Origin: Phycisphaeraceae bacterium
Lineage (GTDB): Bacteria; Planctomycetota; Phycisphaerae; Phycisphaerales; Phycisphaeraceae
Length of the DNA stretch: 8,677 nt
Direction of reading: 5' to 3'
Assembly: GCA_020850375.1 (NCBI GenBank)
Contig: JADZET010000177.1
Location: 1 to 8,677 of the forward strand
The position numbers were made by a program, and so were the translations under genes. Under the pieces are notes generated by a model that was given only the letters and a program-made list of their open reading frames with translations, had not been told where the DNA came from and made no database searches. Positions 1 through 7,369 of the stretch are shown here, piece by piece. The first letter of the stretch is position 1; every line of letters begins with the position of its first letter.

Positions 1-576
1 CTCTGGTACGAGCACGAACGCGTCGGCTGGAACGCCCGCATGAACGAGCTCACCGCCGCCCTCCTCCGCCCCCAGATACGCCGCCTCCCCGACCAGAACC
101 GCCGACGCATGGACAACGTCGCCTACTTCTTCAAACAGCTCGCCCAACTTCCGGGGGACGGCATCACCCCCATCAAGCTCCACCCCCAGGCCGCCATCCA
201 CAACCACTACCTCGTCATGATGCGCTACGACCCCGCCGCCTGGGACGGTCTGCCCCGCAAGGTCCTCGTCGAAGCCCTGACCGCCGAGGGCGTCCCCATC
301 AGCACCGGCTACACCTTCAACAACTTCGACAACCCCGCCATGCACGATCCTTCCCTGAGCAGCGACGATTCCCCCCTGATGATCGACCGCACCAAGCCCG
401 TCAACTACCACGACTTCGCCCGCCGCTGCCCCGTCGCCGTCCGCGCCTGCCAAGAGGAAGCCCTCTGGCTGACCCACAACCTCTTCCTCGGCGACCATTC
501 CCACGTCGACATGATCCTCGACGCCTTCCGCAAGGTCCGAGCCAACCTCGCCGACCTCCTCGCCGCCGCGCGATAA
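1..576 (+). CDS. DegT/DnrJ/EryC1/StrS-family aminotransferase, C-terminal part (5' end outside window)
   Basis: This is the C-terminal part of a PLP-dependent sugar-type aminotransferase. The frame is open from base 1, so the gene starts upstream; the ATG at 40 is internal. It encodes about 191 residues, roughly half of a usual 370-420-residue family member. The opening segment, GWNARMNELTAALLRPQ, matches the conserved family stretch where N-x-R-M-x-E/T-L/I-x-A-A lines the active site. Further on, GVPISTGYTFN and the ending CPVAVRACQEEALWL followed by HNLFLGD are typical of the small C-terminal domain. The Schiff-base lysine and the PLP phosphate-binding residues lie outside the window. Known members transfer an amino group from glutamate or glutamine to a keto sugar or keto cyclitol in the cytosol; the substrate here is unknown. 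The stop TAA (574-576) abuts the next ATG directly, indicating an operon. Confidence 0.9.
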   Translation, partial: LWYEHERVGWNARMNELTAALLRPQIRRLPDQNRRRMDNVAYFFKQLAQLPGDGITPIKLHPQAAIHNHYLVMMRYDPAAWDGLPRKVLVEALTAEGVPISTGYTFNNFDNPAMHDPSLSSDDSPLMIDRTKPVNYHDFARRCPVAVRACQEEALWLTHNLFLGDHSHVDMILDAFRKVRANLADLLAAAR

Positions 577-1551
577 ATGACCACAACCCTCGCCCGGCGA
601 GCGCGCCGCATGACCCTCTCCCTGACCACCTACGCTCGACCACTCCTGCCCGGGATCGTCGACCTCTTCAACCACCAGGCCGACGACGAGCCCCACGTCG
701 CCGTGCTCACCCCCCAGCTCTTTGTCGACCTCGTCGAGTCCAAGCCCTACTTCGACGACAAGGGCTTCTTTGTCGCCCTCGAGCGCGACCGCGTCCTCGG
801 CTTCCTCCACGCCTGCGTCGCCGGCGGCACCGAGCCCTGGCAGAACCCCGACGCCAAGGTAGGCCAGATCACCATGCTCGCCTTCGAGCCCCACCGCCTC
901 GACGTCGGACTCGAACTCCTCGACGCCGCCCTCGCTTGGTTGGCTCAATCAAACTTCCGGGGGCGCGGGAGCATCCTGGCCATGAGCGGCCGCCACGGCT
1001 ACCCCTTCTACCGCGGCATCTTCCTCGGCGGCGAACGCATCTTCCCCACCACCCTCGCCCACCTGCACATCGCCCTCGCCGCCCGCCGCTTCGGCGTCGC
1101 CGGCGAGGCCGTCCTCAAACGCCGCGAACTCCACGAGCCCCCGCCCCCGGAATCGCTCGAAGCAAAAACACCCCTGGACTACCTCGACGAACCCCTGGCC
1201 ATGACCCACCCCAACATGGCCCCCTCCTGGGCCGGCTTCGAGCCCCGCATGATCCGCGCCGTCCAGAACGGCCGCCACGCCGGCGCCGTCGGCTACCTCC
1301 TCCAATCCAACCTCACCCCACGCCTCGGCGCACCCTGCATCAACATCTACGCCCTGGGCGTCGAGCCCGCCTTCCAGCGCCGGGGCATCGCCGCCGCCCT
1401 CGTCGCCCGCGTTCTTCAACGCGGTTTCGAACTCGGCGCCCGCACCGCCACCGTCGCCACCCAGCTCGACAACCTCCCCGCCCACCACACCTACGACCGC
1501 CTGGGCTACCTCCCCTACCGCATGGGCGTCGCTCGCATCAGCCACGCATGA
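577..1551 (+). CDS. GNAT-family N-acetyltransferase with two GNAT-like lobes
   Basis: 324 residues, predicted cytosolic. The C-terminal half (about 220-324) is a good GNAT domain. Motif A, YALGVEPAFQRRGIAAALV (about 258-276), contains the Q-x-x-G-I-A acetyl-CoA pyrophosphate loop, and QLDNLPAHHTYDRLGY (about 296-311) fits motif B. The N-terminal half (about 13-165) looks like a second, degenerate GNAT fold: a strand pair around FFVALERDRVLGFLHA, then ITMLAFEPHRLDVGLELLD in the motif A position but without the Q/R-x-x-G-x-G/A loop, then GRHGYPFYRGIFLGGE. Such tandem proteins usually keep one active lobe. The start is uncertain: ATG 577 directly follows the previous stop, while ATG 610 (removing 11 Arg-rich residues) would begin MTLSLTTYARP, closer to usual GNAT starts. 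Neither has a clear Shine-Dalgarno. Family members acetylate amines with acetyl-CoA; the acceptor here is unknown. Confidence 0.85.
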   Translation: MTTTLARRARRMTLSLTTYARPLLPGIVDLFNHQADDEPHVAVLTPQLFVDLVESKPYFDDKGFFVALERDRVLGFLHACVAGGTEPWQNPDAKVGQITMLAFEPHRLDVGLELLDAALAWLAQSNFRGRGSILAMSGRHGYPFYRGIFLGGERIFPTTLAHLHIALAARRFGVAGEAVLKRRELHEPPPPESLEAKTPLDYLDEPLAMTHPNMAPSWAGFEPRMIRAVQNGRHAGAVGYLLQSNLTPRLGAPCINIYALGVEPAFQRRGIAAALVARVLQRGFELGARTATVATQLDNLPAHHTYDRLGYLPYRMGVARISHA

Positions 1552-1564
1552 GTTGAGCCACCGC

Positions 1565-2824
1565 ATGCCCGATCGCGCCCAACCATCCCTCCTCGCCGGC
1601 GCCGCCATCGCCGACATCACCCCGCCGCTGGACGTCGGCATCCTCATGTCCGCCATCGAACGCCGCTGGGCCCCCTTCACCGACGTCCGCATGCCCCTGC
1701 AAGCCCACGCCCTCTGCCTCCAGCAGGCCGATCGCCGCGTCGTCCTCGTCGCCCTGGACCTGCTGGGCCTGGCCGGCCGCGCCATCGGCGGCCGCGACTG
1801 GTTCAAACGCCAGGTCCTCACCGCCAGTCATCACGCCTGCCGCCCCAGCGAACTGATCCTCTCCTGCACCCACACCCACTCCGCCCCCGACACCCTCTCC
1901 GGCAGCGATCTCTACAAGACGCCCCACTTTAAACGCTGGATCGAATCCCTTGCCCGCGCCATCGGCCAAGCCGTCGCCCACGCCGTCGCCGACGCCGAGC
2001 CCGCCGAACTGGCTGTCGCCAAAATAACCCTTCCGGGGGCGGGGGTGAGCGTCAACCGCCGCGTCCGAACCCAACGCGGCACCGAAATACTCGGCCCCCA
2101 CATCCACCCCAGCGAGATCCGCAACCCCGTCCGCCCCACCGACGAAGAGGTCACCGTCGCCGCGATCCACACCCCCGCAGGCTGGACCAAAGCCCTCTGG
2201 GTCACCGCCACCTGCCACCCCGTCCACGAGATGTGCCTGAGGCGCGTCTCCCCCGACTACCCCGGCGAGATGCGCCAAGCCCTCGCCGAGCGCCTCGGCC
2301 CCATCCCCATCCTCTTCACCAACGGCGCCGCCGGAAACATCAACCCTTCTTCCGGCGTCTCCGACGGCCCCGACCCCGCCAAAGAGCACGGCCAAGCCCT
2401 CGCCTCGGCCGTCCTCGACCGCCTCGACCGCGGCCTCGACCCTCAACCCGCCCCACTCCGACTCATCCGCCGACGCGTCCGCCTCCCCCGCCGACTCGCC
2501 CGCACCGGCCAGCCCCTGCGCGTCCCCCTGCACGCCGTCGTCCACGCCCTGCGCCTCGGCCGCGCCGCCTGGGTCTTCTTCCCCAGCGAGCCCTTCGTCG
2601 AGATCGCCCTGCGCATCAAGCAATTCTCCCCCCTCTCCTCCACCACCGTCGTCGGCTACACCGGCGACATGATCGGCTACCTCCCCACCCGCCGCGCCTT
2701 CGACGAGGGCGGCTACGAACTCGGCCCCGGCATCCGCGCCCGCGCCGGCAGGGGCGTCGACTCCCTCCTCATCACCGCCGCCGACGCCCTGCTGACCGAC
2801 CTCGCCGCCTCCGATCCCTCCTGA
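1565..2824 (+). CDS. Neutral/alkaline ceramidase-like hydrolase (Neutral_amidase family), short cytosolic form
   Basis: About 419 residues from ATG 1565. A TTG at 1553 in the same frame would add four residues and leave a 1-nt gap to the previous stop. Ceramidase landmarks appear in order: AGAAIADITPP near the N-terminus, SCTHTHSAPD (His103 and His105), TCHPVHEM (His218), TNGAAGNINP (about 252-261), FFPSEPFVE (Glu342) and GYTGDMIGYLPT (Tyr372). These fit the His, His, Glu and Tyr zinc ligands known for the Pseudomonas enzyme, as judged by eye. Three oddities stand out. The loop that carries the proposed nucleophilic serine in true ceramidases (GDxSP) reads GNINP here. There is no signal peptide or membrane segment. 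The protein is much shorter than the roughly 650-700-residue enzymes, so the C-terminal Ig-like domain is absent. A metal-dependent amidase acting on something other than ceramide is more likely than a ceramidase. Confidence 0.85.
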   Translation: MPDRAQPSLLAGAAIADITPPLDVGILMSAIERRWAPFTDVRMPLQAHALCLQQADRRVVLVALDLLGLAGRAIGGRDWFKRQVLTASHHACRPSELILSCTHTHSAPDTLSGSDLYKTPHFKRWIESLARAIGQAVAHAVADAEPAELAVAKITLPGAGVSVNRRVRTQRGTEILGPHIHPSEIRNPVRPTDEEVTVAAIHTPAGWTKALWVTATCHPVHEMCLRRVSPDYPGEMRQALAERLGPIPILFTNGAAGNINPSSGVSDGPDPAKEHGQALASAVLDRLDRGLDPQPAPLRLIRRRVRLPRRLARTGQPLRVPLHAVVHALRLGRAAWVFFPSEPFVEIALRIKQFSPLSSTTVVGYTGDMIGYLPTRRAFDEGGYELGPGIRARAGRGVDSLLITAADALLTDLAASDPS

Positions 2825-2980
2825 CCACCTTCAATCCCCTGCACAATCGCACGACAACCCTGCTCATCTTGCAGGCACTCACCCCCCCCACGCCGACACA
2901 CCATCGCCGCGCCATCGGGCTGCGCCGCAACACCGCAACGCATCTCGCGCCGCCCATCACTCAGTGAATTTAGAGAAGAA

Positions 2981-2997
2981 GGTGAATCCTCTTCACC
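2981..2997 (-). terminator. Small hairpin, possible terminator on the - strand
   Basis: GGTGAA (2981-2986) and TTCACC (2992-2997) form a perfect 6-bp stem with a 5-nt loop. Read on the - strand it is followed by the U-rich run TTCTTCTCT, whereas on the + strand purines follow. It could end leftward transcripts coming from the beta-mannosidase gene, but it lies about 300 bp past that stop and the stem is short. Confidence 0.3.
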
Positions 2998-3035
2998 GAA
3001 GAACCGCCGACCCTGTCACCAACCCAAAGGTGTGG

Positions 3036-3062
3036 CGGGGGGAGGCTCCACGCCTCCCCCCG
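3036..3062. terminator. Strong GC-rich hairpin between convergent genes, possible terminator
   Basis: Bases 3036-3046 (CGGGGGGAGGC) pair perfectly with 3052-3062 (GCCTCCCCCCG), an 11-bp stem with a 5-nt loop (TCCAC). On the + strand the stem is followed by GTTCCCTTGTTGC, which is moderately T-rich but not a clean U-tract, so intrinsic termination of the + operon is plausible, not certain. Position between two converging operons supports a terminator or mRNA-end-stabilising role. A dispersed palindromic repeat is the main alternative. Confidence 0.55.
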
Positions 3063-3241
3063 TTCCCTTGTTGCTCAAAGGGCCAACCCCTGTCGTCTCT
3101 CTCGAAACCTTTCGTAGCTCCACGGGCCCCCTTACGGCCCATCAAACGTTCAGCCCTTGAACAAACTCCACACCTCGTCTCTCTTTCCCCTGCAAACTTC
3201 ACCACCCACACGTGACCAATTCGTCAGCACGGATCCCCCGC

Positions 3242-3260
3242 ATTCCCCACACGCGGGAAT
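3242..3260. repeat. Small inverted repeat downstream of the beta-mannosidase stop
   Basis: ATTCCC (3242-3247) pairs with GGGAAT (3255-3260) across a 7-nt loop. It begins 42 nt beyond the - strand stop codon of the beta-mannosidase gene. There is no U-tract on either side, so it is recorded as a hairpin of unknown role, possibly a 3' mRNA-stabilising structure. Confidence 0.35.
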
Positions 3261-3302
3261 ACTCATGCAAAGATGATGCCACGCGCCTTTTTCGAGCCGA
3301 AT

Positions 3303-5819
3303 CTACGCCTTCCCCATCGACGCGCCGAGGTGATAAAGACGAACCGCTCGCCCGATCTCCTCCCGACTCATCCCCGGATCAGCCGCGAACCGCACACGCC
3401 GCACGCCCCCGCGCGGCAGATGGAAAAAGTTCTCGCTCATCCTCCCCGCCAGCGCATCCTGATCCACGTACACAAAGTACGCCGGCCCATCCGCCCGAAC
3501 CTCCACCGTGTACCGCCCCCTCGCCCCCGTCACGCTCATCGCCAACCCCGCCGGCCGCAGCGCCACCTCCTTGAACCGCGCCAGGAACTTGATGTTCTCG
3601 CTCCGATGCTCCCCCGCCGCGAGCCTGTACCGCAGCACCACCGCACTCCGATCCACCCCCGCCAACGAAACCTCCCCCACGCACCGATTCTCCATCGCCC
3701 CCAGTCTCACCGGCATCGCCCCTCGCCGCACCACACGCCCATCCACGCGCAGAAGTTCCCACGTCACCTTCCCCGCCACGCGCTCCGTGACGTCACTCGT
3801 CACCCACAGCTCCGCCGCCTCCCCCTTCACCGCCGCGCTGACCAGCACCGGCGAGAAGAACCGTCTCGCCATGTAGTGCAGCGCCTTCCACCTCCCGTCA
3901 TACCCCAGCGACGCCCACCCGATCTCAGGCCAACACGCGTTGAGCTGCCAATAGAGCGCCCCCATGCAGTAAGGCTTGAACCGCCGCCACGCCTCCACCG
4001 CCGTCTGGATCGCGAACCCTTGCAGCACCTGCGACAGATACGCCGCGTGGTGCAGGTCCTCCGAATCCTCCGGCAGCCCCGTGTAGTCCCGCAGATACTT
4101 CTCCAGCACCCGATTCCCGTGCGTGTTCGTCTCGCGCAGCGGCAGCGTCGGCCACTTCATCCGATCCTCGATCGCCTCGCTTCCCAGGTGCAACTGTCCC
4201 GCCGGGATCACCCGCCGCAGCGTCGCCCAATCGGGATACCCCTGGAACCCGAACTCCGCCACGAACCGCGCCCTAAGCTCCTCGTACTTCTCGATCGCCT
4301 CCTGCCGCACGCACACCCCCCAGTAGTGCACGTCCCCCTTCCGCGGGTCCTTCGGATGCCTCCCGTACGGCGCCCCGCTCGACTCGCTGCACGCCCGATA
4401 CGCCCGCCCCGGATCCAAATCCTTCACCACCCCCGGCAGCACCCGGCAGAACAGCCTCACGAAATCCGCGAACCGCTCCGGCATCGACTCGCGCCACCCC
4501 CAGTATGCCCACCCCTGCTCGACCTCGTTGTTCCCGCACCACAGCGCCACGCTCGGGTGGTCCGCCAACCGCCACACCTGCTCCCGCGCCTCGACCTTCA
4601 CGTTCTCAAGAAATTCCCGCGTTCCAGGGTATTGATGGCACGCGAACATGAAGTCCTGAAACACCAGCAGCCCCAATTCATCGCACGCGCCATAGAACGC
4701 GTCGATCTCGTACACCCCTCCCCCCCCGATGCGCACCATGTTCATGTTCGCCGCGGCGCAGCTCTCCAAGAGCTCGCGCGTTCGTCGCTCCCCTTCCGGG
4801 GTTGACGCCCGATCCGCCAGCGTGTCCAGCGGCACCCAGTTCCCCCCCTTGGCCCACACCGGCACGCCGTTGACCTCGAAATAGAAACTGCTCCCCTCCC
4901 GATCCTTCTTCTGCACCAGCTTGATCGTCCGAAACCCGATCCGCTTCGTCACCGTGTCTAAGACGCTCCCTTCCTCCTCCACGCGCACCACCAGCGGATA
5001 CAGCGGCCGTGGGCTCTTCCGGGGCCCGAGCCCATTCGGCCACCATCGCTTCGGCGACGCTACACGCACGCGAAGCTCGACCTCCCGCTCCCCCGCCCGC
5101 AGCGTCACGCGCTTGACTACTTCCTTCCCATCAATCTCCGCCCGCACGTCATACTTCCCCGCCTTCGCCACCCGCAGCCGCACGCGCGCCGCCAGCACCA
5201 CGTCGCGCTTCACCCACTTCTGCTGCGTGATCACCCCCAGCACCCTCGCCCCATCGAACGCCACAACCCGCGCCGGCCGCCACACCCCGCTGGTCACCAG
5301 CCGCGGGCACCAGTCCCACCCGAACTGGAACGCCGCCTTCCGCACCCACGGCGCCGCCCCCGTCGGGTCCGTCCGACTGGGCAACTTGTAATGCTTCTTA
5401 TTCTGCTGCCTGGCCCGCTCCCCCGGCCGCATCGCCTCGAACACCACCCGGATCTCATTCTCCCCCACCCGCGCCACGCGCTTGACGTCCAGCACGTAAG
5501 GCCGGTGCATGTTGTCCGACCGCGCGATCTCCGCGCCATTGACGAACACCGTCGCGTACGTGTCCAGCCCCTCGAACACCACGTCGATCCCGTCCCGCGC
5601 CACATCCTTCGCCGTCAACGTGAACGTCCGCCGATACTCCCACCCCTCGTCCTCGATCCACTGCGCCTTTTCCTCATTCGGGTAGACGTACGGATCCGCC
5701 AACTCCCCCAATCGCATCAGGTCCGACTGCACCGACCCCGGCACGATCGCCGCCCGCCACGCCTCATCCCCCACGCGCCGAAACGCCCACGCCCCGCCGA
5801 GGTCGATCATCCGCCTCAT
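3303..5819 (-). CDS. Beta-mannosidase, glycoside hydrolase family 2
   Basis: 838 residues, close to the usual 800-900 for GH2 beta-mannosidases, which release mannose from the non-reducing ends of beta-mannosides. In order: an N-terminal sugar-binding jelly roll (PGSVQSDLMRLGELADPYVY at 27-46; FGWDWCPRL at 166-174), an Ig-like domain ending at RWWPNGLGP (258-266), the TIM barrel opening with VNGVPVWAKGGNWVP (316-330), and C-terminal beta domains. The acid/base is Glu432 in WCGNNE, and the nucleophile is Glu522 in VAEFGFQGYP. CGNNE together with the long barrel favours beta-mannosidase over beta-galactosidase or beta-glucuronidase. Cys171 sits where most relatives have Gly in WDWGPR. There is no signal peptide, so it acts in the cytosol on imported oligosaccharide. 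Its ATG overlaps the transporter stop (ATGA), and a good Shine-Dalgarno, GAGGGGGTGA, lies at 5832-5823, so translation is probably coupled. Confidence 0.94.
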   Translation of the reverse strand: MRRMIDLGGAWAFRRVGDEAWRAAIVPGSVQSDLMRLGELADPYVYPNEEKAQWIEDEGWEYRRTFTLTAKDVARDGIDVVFEGLDTYATVFVNGAEIARSDNMHRPYVLDVKRVARVGENEIRVVFEAMRPGERARQQNKKHYKLPSRTDPTGAAPWVRKAAFQFGWDWCPRLVTSGVWRPARVVAFDGARVLGVITQQKWVKRDVVLAARVRLRVAKAGKYDVRAEIDGKEVVKRVTLRAGEREVELRVRVASPKRWWPNGLGPRKSPRPLYPLVVRVEEEGSVLDTVTKRIGFRTIKLVQKKDREGSSFYFEVNGVPVWAKGGNWVPLDTLADRASTPEGERRTRELLESCAAANMNMVRIGGGGVYEIDAFYGACDELGLLVFQDFMFACHQYPGTREFLENVKVEAREQVWRLADHPSVALWCGNNEVEQGWAYWGWRESMPERFADFVRLFCRVLPGVVKDLDPGRAYRACSESSGAPYGRHPKDPRKGDVHYWGVCVRQEAIEKYEELRARFVAEFGFQGYPDWATLRRVIPAGQLHLGSEAIEDRMKWPTLPLRETNTHGNRVLEKYLRDYTGLPEDSEDLHHAAYLSQVLQGFAIQTAVEAWRRFKPYCMGALYWQLNACWPEIGWASLGYDGRWKALHYMARRFFSPVLVSAAVKGEAAELWVTSDVTERVAGKVTWELLRVDGRVVRRGAMPVRLGAMENRCVGEVSLAGVDRSAVVLRYRLAAGEHRSENIKFLARFKEVALRPAGLAMSVTGARGRYTVEVRADGPAYFVYVDQDALAGRMSENFFHLPRGGVRRVRFAADPGMSREEIGRAVRLYHLGASMGKA

Positions 5820-7369
5820 CGCTCACCCCCTCTCTTCGACGACGACGCCCGCCGTCTCCCCCCCGCGTCCACCCGGTACGCGATCCCCGACAGCCGCCCC
5901 GCCAGCCTCACCGGCGCCGCCGCCGCCCCCACGAAGTTGTTCCACAGCCCCGCCGAGATCATCCGGATCGCGTCCCGCGTCCCCACCGCCCGCGGCTCGC
6001 TCAGTCCCAGAACGAACAGCACCGCCGCGAACCGCAGACCCGCCGACACCATAAACAGCACGTGGTGATACGTCATCGGCGTCCCCCACGGCGACTCCCA
6101 CCGCCAACCCTTGAACACCGTGACTAACCACGCCCCCATCAGACCCGACAGCACCCCACCGCACGCCGCGATCGTGCTGTACCACGCCACGTACGCGCTC
6201 CCGCCACGGTTCGCCCGACTCTTCCCCCCGCCCTCACCCTGCTCGTTCGCGCTCGAAAAACCCAGCAGGATGTTGAACACGCTCAGCTCCAGCCCCGAGA
6301 ACGCGATCGGCGAGATCAGCGTCAACCCATACCCCAGCACCCAACTCTCCGCGTCCGCGATGAACCACCCCGCCGGCCCGAGCACCGTCAAAAACCCCGC
6401 GATGACCGCCACCGGCCGCTTCCCGAACCGGTCCATCAGCCGACCCCACACCGACACGCTCACCGTCGCCACCAGCAGCGGAACCCCCACCACGCAGATG
6501 TTCGTCATCCAGTTGCTGAGCTTGACCACCTCCAGCGCGAACAGGAACACGTACTGCCCCAAAAACCCCACCCCCAGCATCATCGTGAAGCAGTACCCCA
6601 GCATCCACCGGAACGACCGGTTCTCCCACGGCTCCCTCAAGTGTCGCCACCACGCCTCGACCGCCAGCAGCTTCTGCTTGACCGGATCCCGCACCCACAG
6701 GAAGCACGCGCTGTCGATCGCCCCGACCACCCCCGCGATCGCGATCATCACGCTCGTCACCCGCAGCATCGTCCCCGGCGACACCGCCTGATGCCGCTCC
6801 GCCACGTCCAGCGCCCACCCGATCCCCAGCGTCGTGACCATCCCGATCGGCTGCGTCCACCGCGTCCGCGCCGCGAAATACCGCCCCCGTACACGCCGCG
6901 GAACCACGTCCGCCATCCAGTTCATCCACGCCGGACCGCTCAGATGCCCGATCGACCATGTCACGAACACCACCCCCATCAGCGCCGCCGGCCACCATCG
7001 GTCATGCCCCCGCAAAACCCACGGGATCGCCGCCACCGCCACCCACATCAGCCGGCTGGCGATCGCCCACACGATGAACATCCGCCGCCGACCCCCGCGC
7101 GTCTCGAGCAGGTACGACGCCGGAAGCTGCATCAGCGTCGCCAGGTGCGGCACCGCCGCCAGCAGCCCGAACTGCGCATCGCTCATCCCCAGCGCCTGAC
7201 CGAACCGCGTCATCGCCGCCCCCGTGATCGTGTACATCCACACCGACCCGAACATCCACGCCAGCGTGATCAGCCGAAGCTGCCCCCGCAGCTCGGGCTC
7301 TTCCTCTCGGAAAAGCCCAGCCTCAGCCAATGGCAAATCACGATCGTCCTTGACAGGTGAAACAGGCAT
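5816..7369 (-). CDS. MFS transporter, 12 transmembrane helices, probable mannoside importer
   Basis: 517 residues from ATG 7369. A GTG at 7426 would add 19 residues that read as non-coding, so the ATG is preferred. Twelve hydrophobic segments can be counted, the first around residues 33-55 and the last around 436-456, with a longer central loop between helices 6 and 7. MFS signatures are present: a short basic loop RGGRRRM after helix 2 (about 91-97) and the better-preserved GRLMDRFGKRPV after helix 8 (about 309-320). A Gly/Lys/Arg-rich loop precedes helix 11, and a cytosolic tail of about 55 residues ends in a basic stretch. MFS carriers use ion gradients to move small solutes. Translational overlap with a cytosolic beta-mannosidase suggests import of a mannose-containing disaccharide or oligosaccharide, but the protein sequence does not show the substrate. 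Confidence 0.88.
   Translation of the reverse strand: MPVSPVKDDRDLPLAEAGLFREEEPELRGQLRLITLAWMFGSVWMYTITGAAMTRFGQALGMSDAQFGLLAAVPHLATLMQLPASYLLETRGGRRRMFIVWAIASRLMWVAVAAIPWVLRGHDRWWPAALMGVVFVTWSIGHLSGPAWMNWMADVVPRRVRGRYFAARTRWTQPIGMVTTLGIGWALDVAERHQAVSPGTMLRVTSVMIAIAGVVGAIDSACFLWVRDPVKQKLLAVEAWWRHLREPWENRSFRWMLGYCFTMMLGVGFLGQYVFLFALEVVKLSNWMTNICVVGVPLLVATVSVSVWGRLMDRFGKRPVAVIAGFLTVLGPAGWFIADAESWVLGYGLTLISPIAFSGLELSVFNILLGFSSANEQGEGGGKSRANRGGSAYVAWYSTIAACGGVLSGLMGAWLVTVFKGWRWESPWGTPMTYHHVLFMVSAGLRFAAVLFVLGLSEPRAVGTRDAIRMISAGLWNNFVGAAAAPVRLAGRLSGIAYRVDAGGRRRASSSKRGGER
5823..5832 (-). promoter_or_regulatory. Shine-Dalgarno of the beta-mannosidase gene inside the transporter 3' end
   Basis: GAGGGGGTGA on the - strand resembles the anti-16S core GGAGGTGA and lies 3 nt before the ATG at 5819. 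It sits within the final codons of the transporter gene, which supports this start and coupled translation of the two genes. Confidence 0.6.

Larger units (their letters stand above)
2825..3302. other. Non-coding gap between convergent operons
   Basis: This is 478 bp between the stop of the ceramidase-like gene (+) and the stop of the beta-mannosidase gene (-). I see no credible gene: short open frames exist on both strands (for example 2964-3215 on + from a GTG), but they run straight through the hairpins and encode low-complexity Pro/Arg/Ser-rich sequence with no recognisable motif. Base composition is less extreme than in the flanking genes, with A/T-richer patches near 2960-3000 and 3170-3230. 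The region contains three inverted repeats, listed separately. No tRNA-like structure or mobile-element ends were seen. Confidence 0.7.

Noticed and set aside
949..1821. - strand open frame opposite the GNAT gene
   Set aside because: It is Gly/Ala/Glu-rich shadow sequence that spans the junction of two well-supported + strand genes.
1538..2623. Long - strand open frame (361 codons) opposite the ceramidase-like gene
   Set aside because: The product is low-complexity, rich in Gly, Asp, Ala and Val, and arises from C-ending codons of the real + strand gene. There is no recognisable motif or ribosome-binding site.
2964..3215. 83-codon open frame from GTG in the central gap
   Set aside because: It runs through two hairpins, including the strong one at 3036-3062, has no clear Shine-Dalgarno, and encodes no motif; the codon pattern differs from the neighbours.
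3273..4805. Long + strand open frame (510 codons) antisense to the beta-mannosidase gene
   Set aside because: The product is dominated by Arg, His and Pro with no domain. It is the shadow of G-ending codons on the opposite strand, and the GH2 gene there has full motif support.
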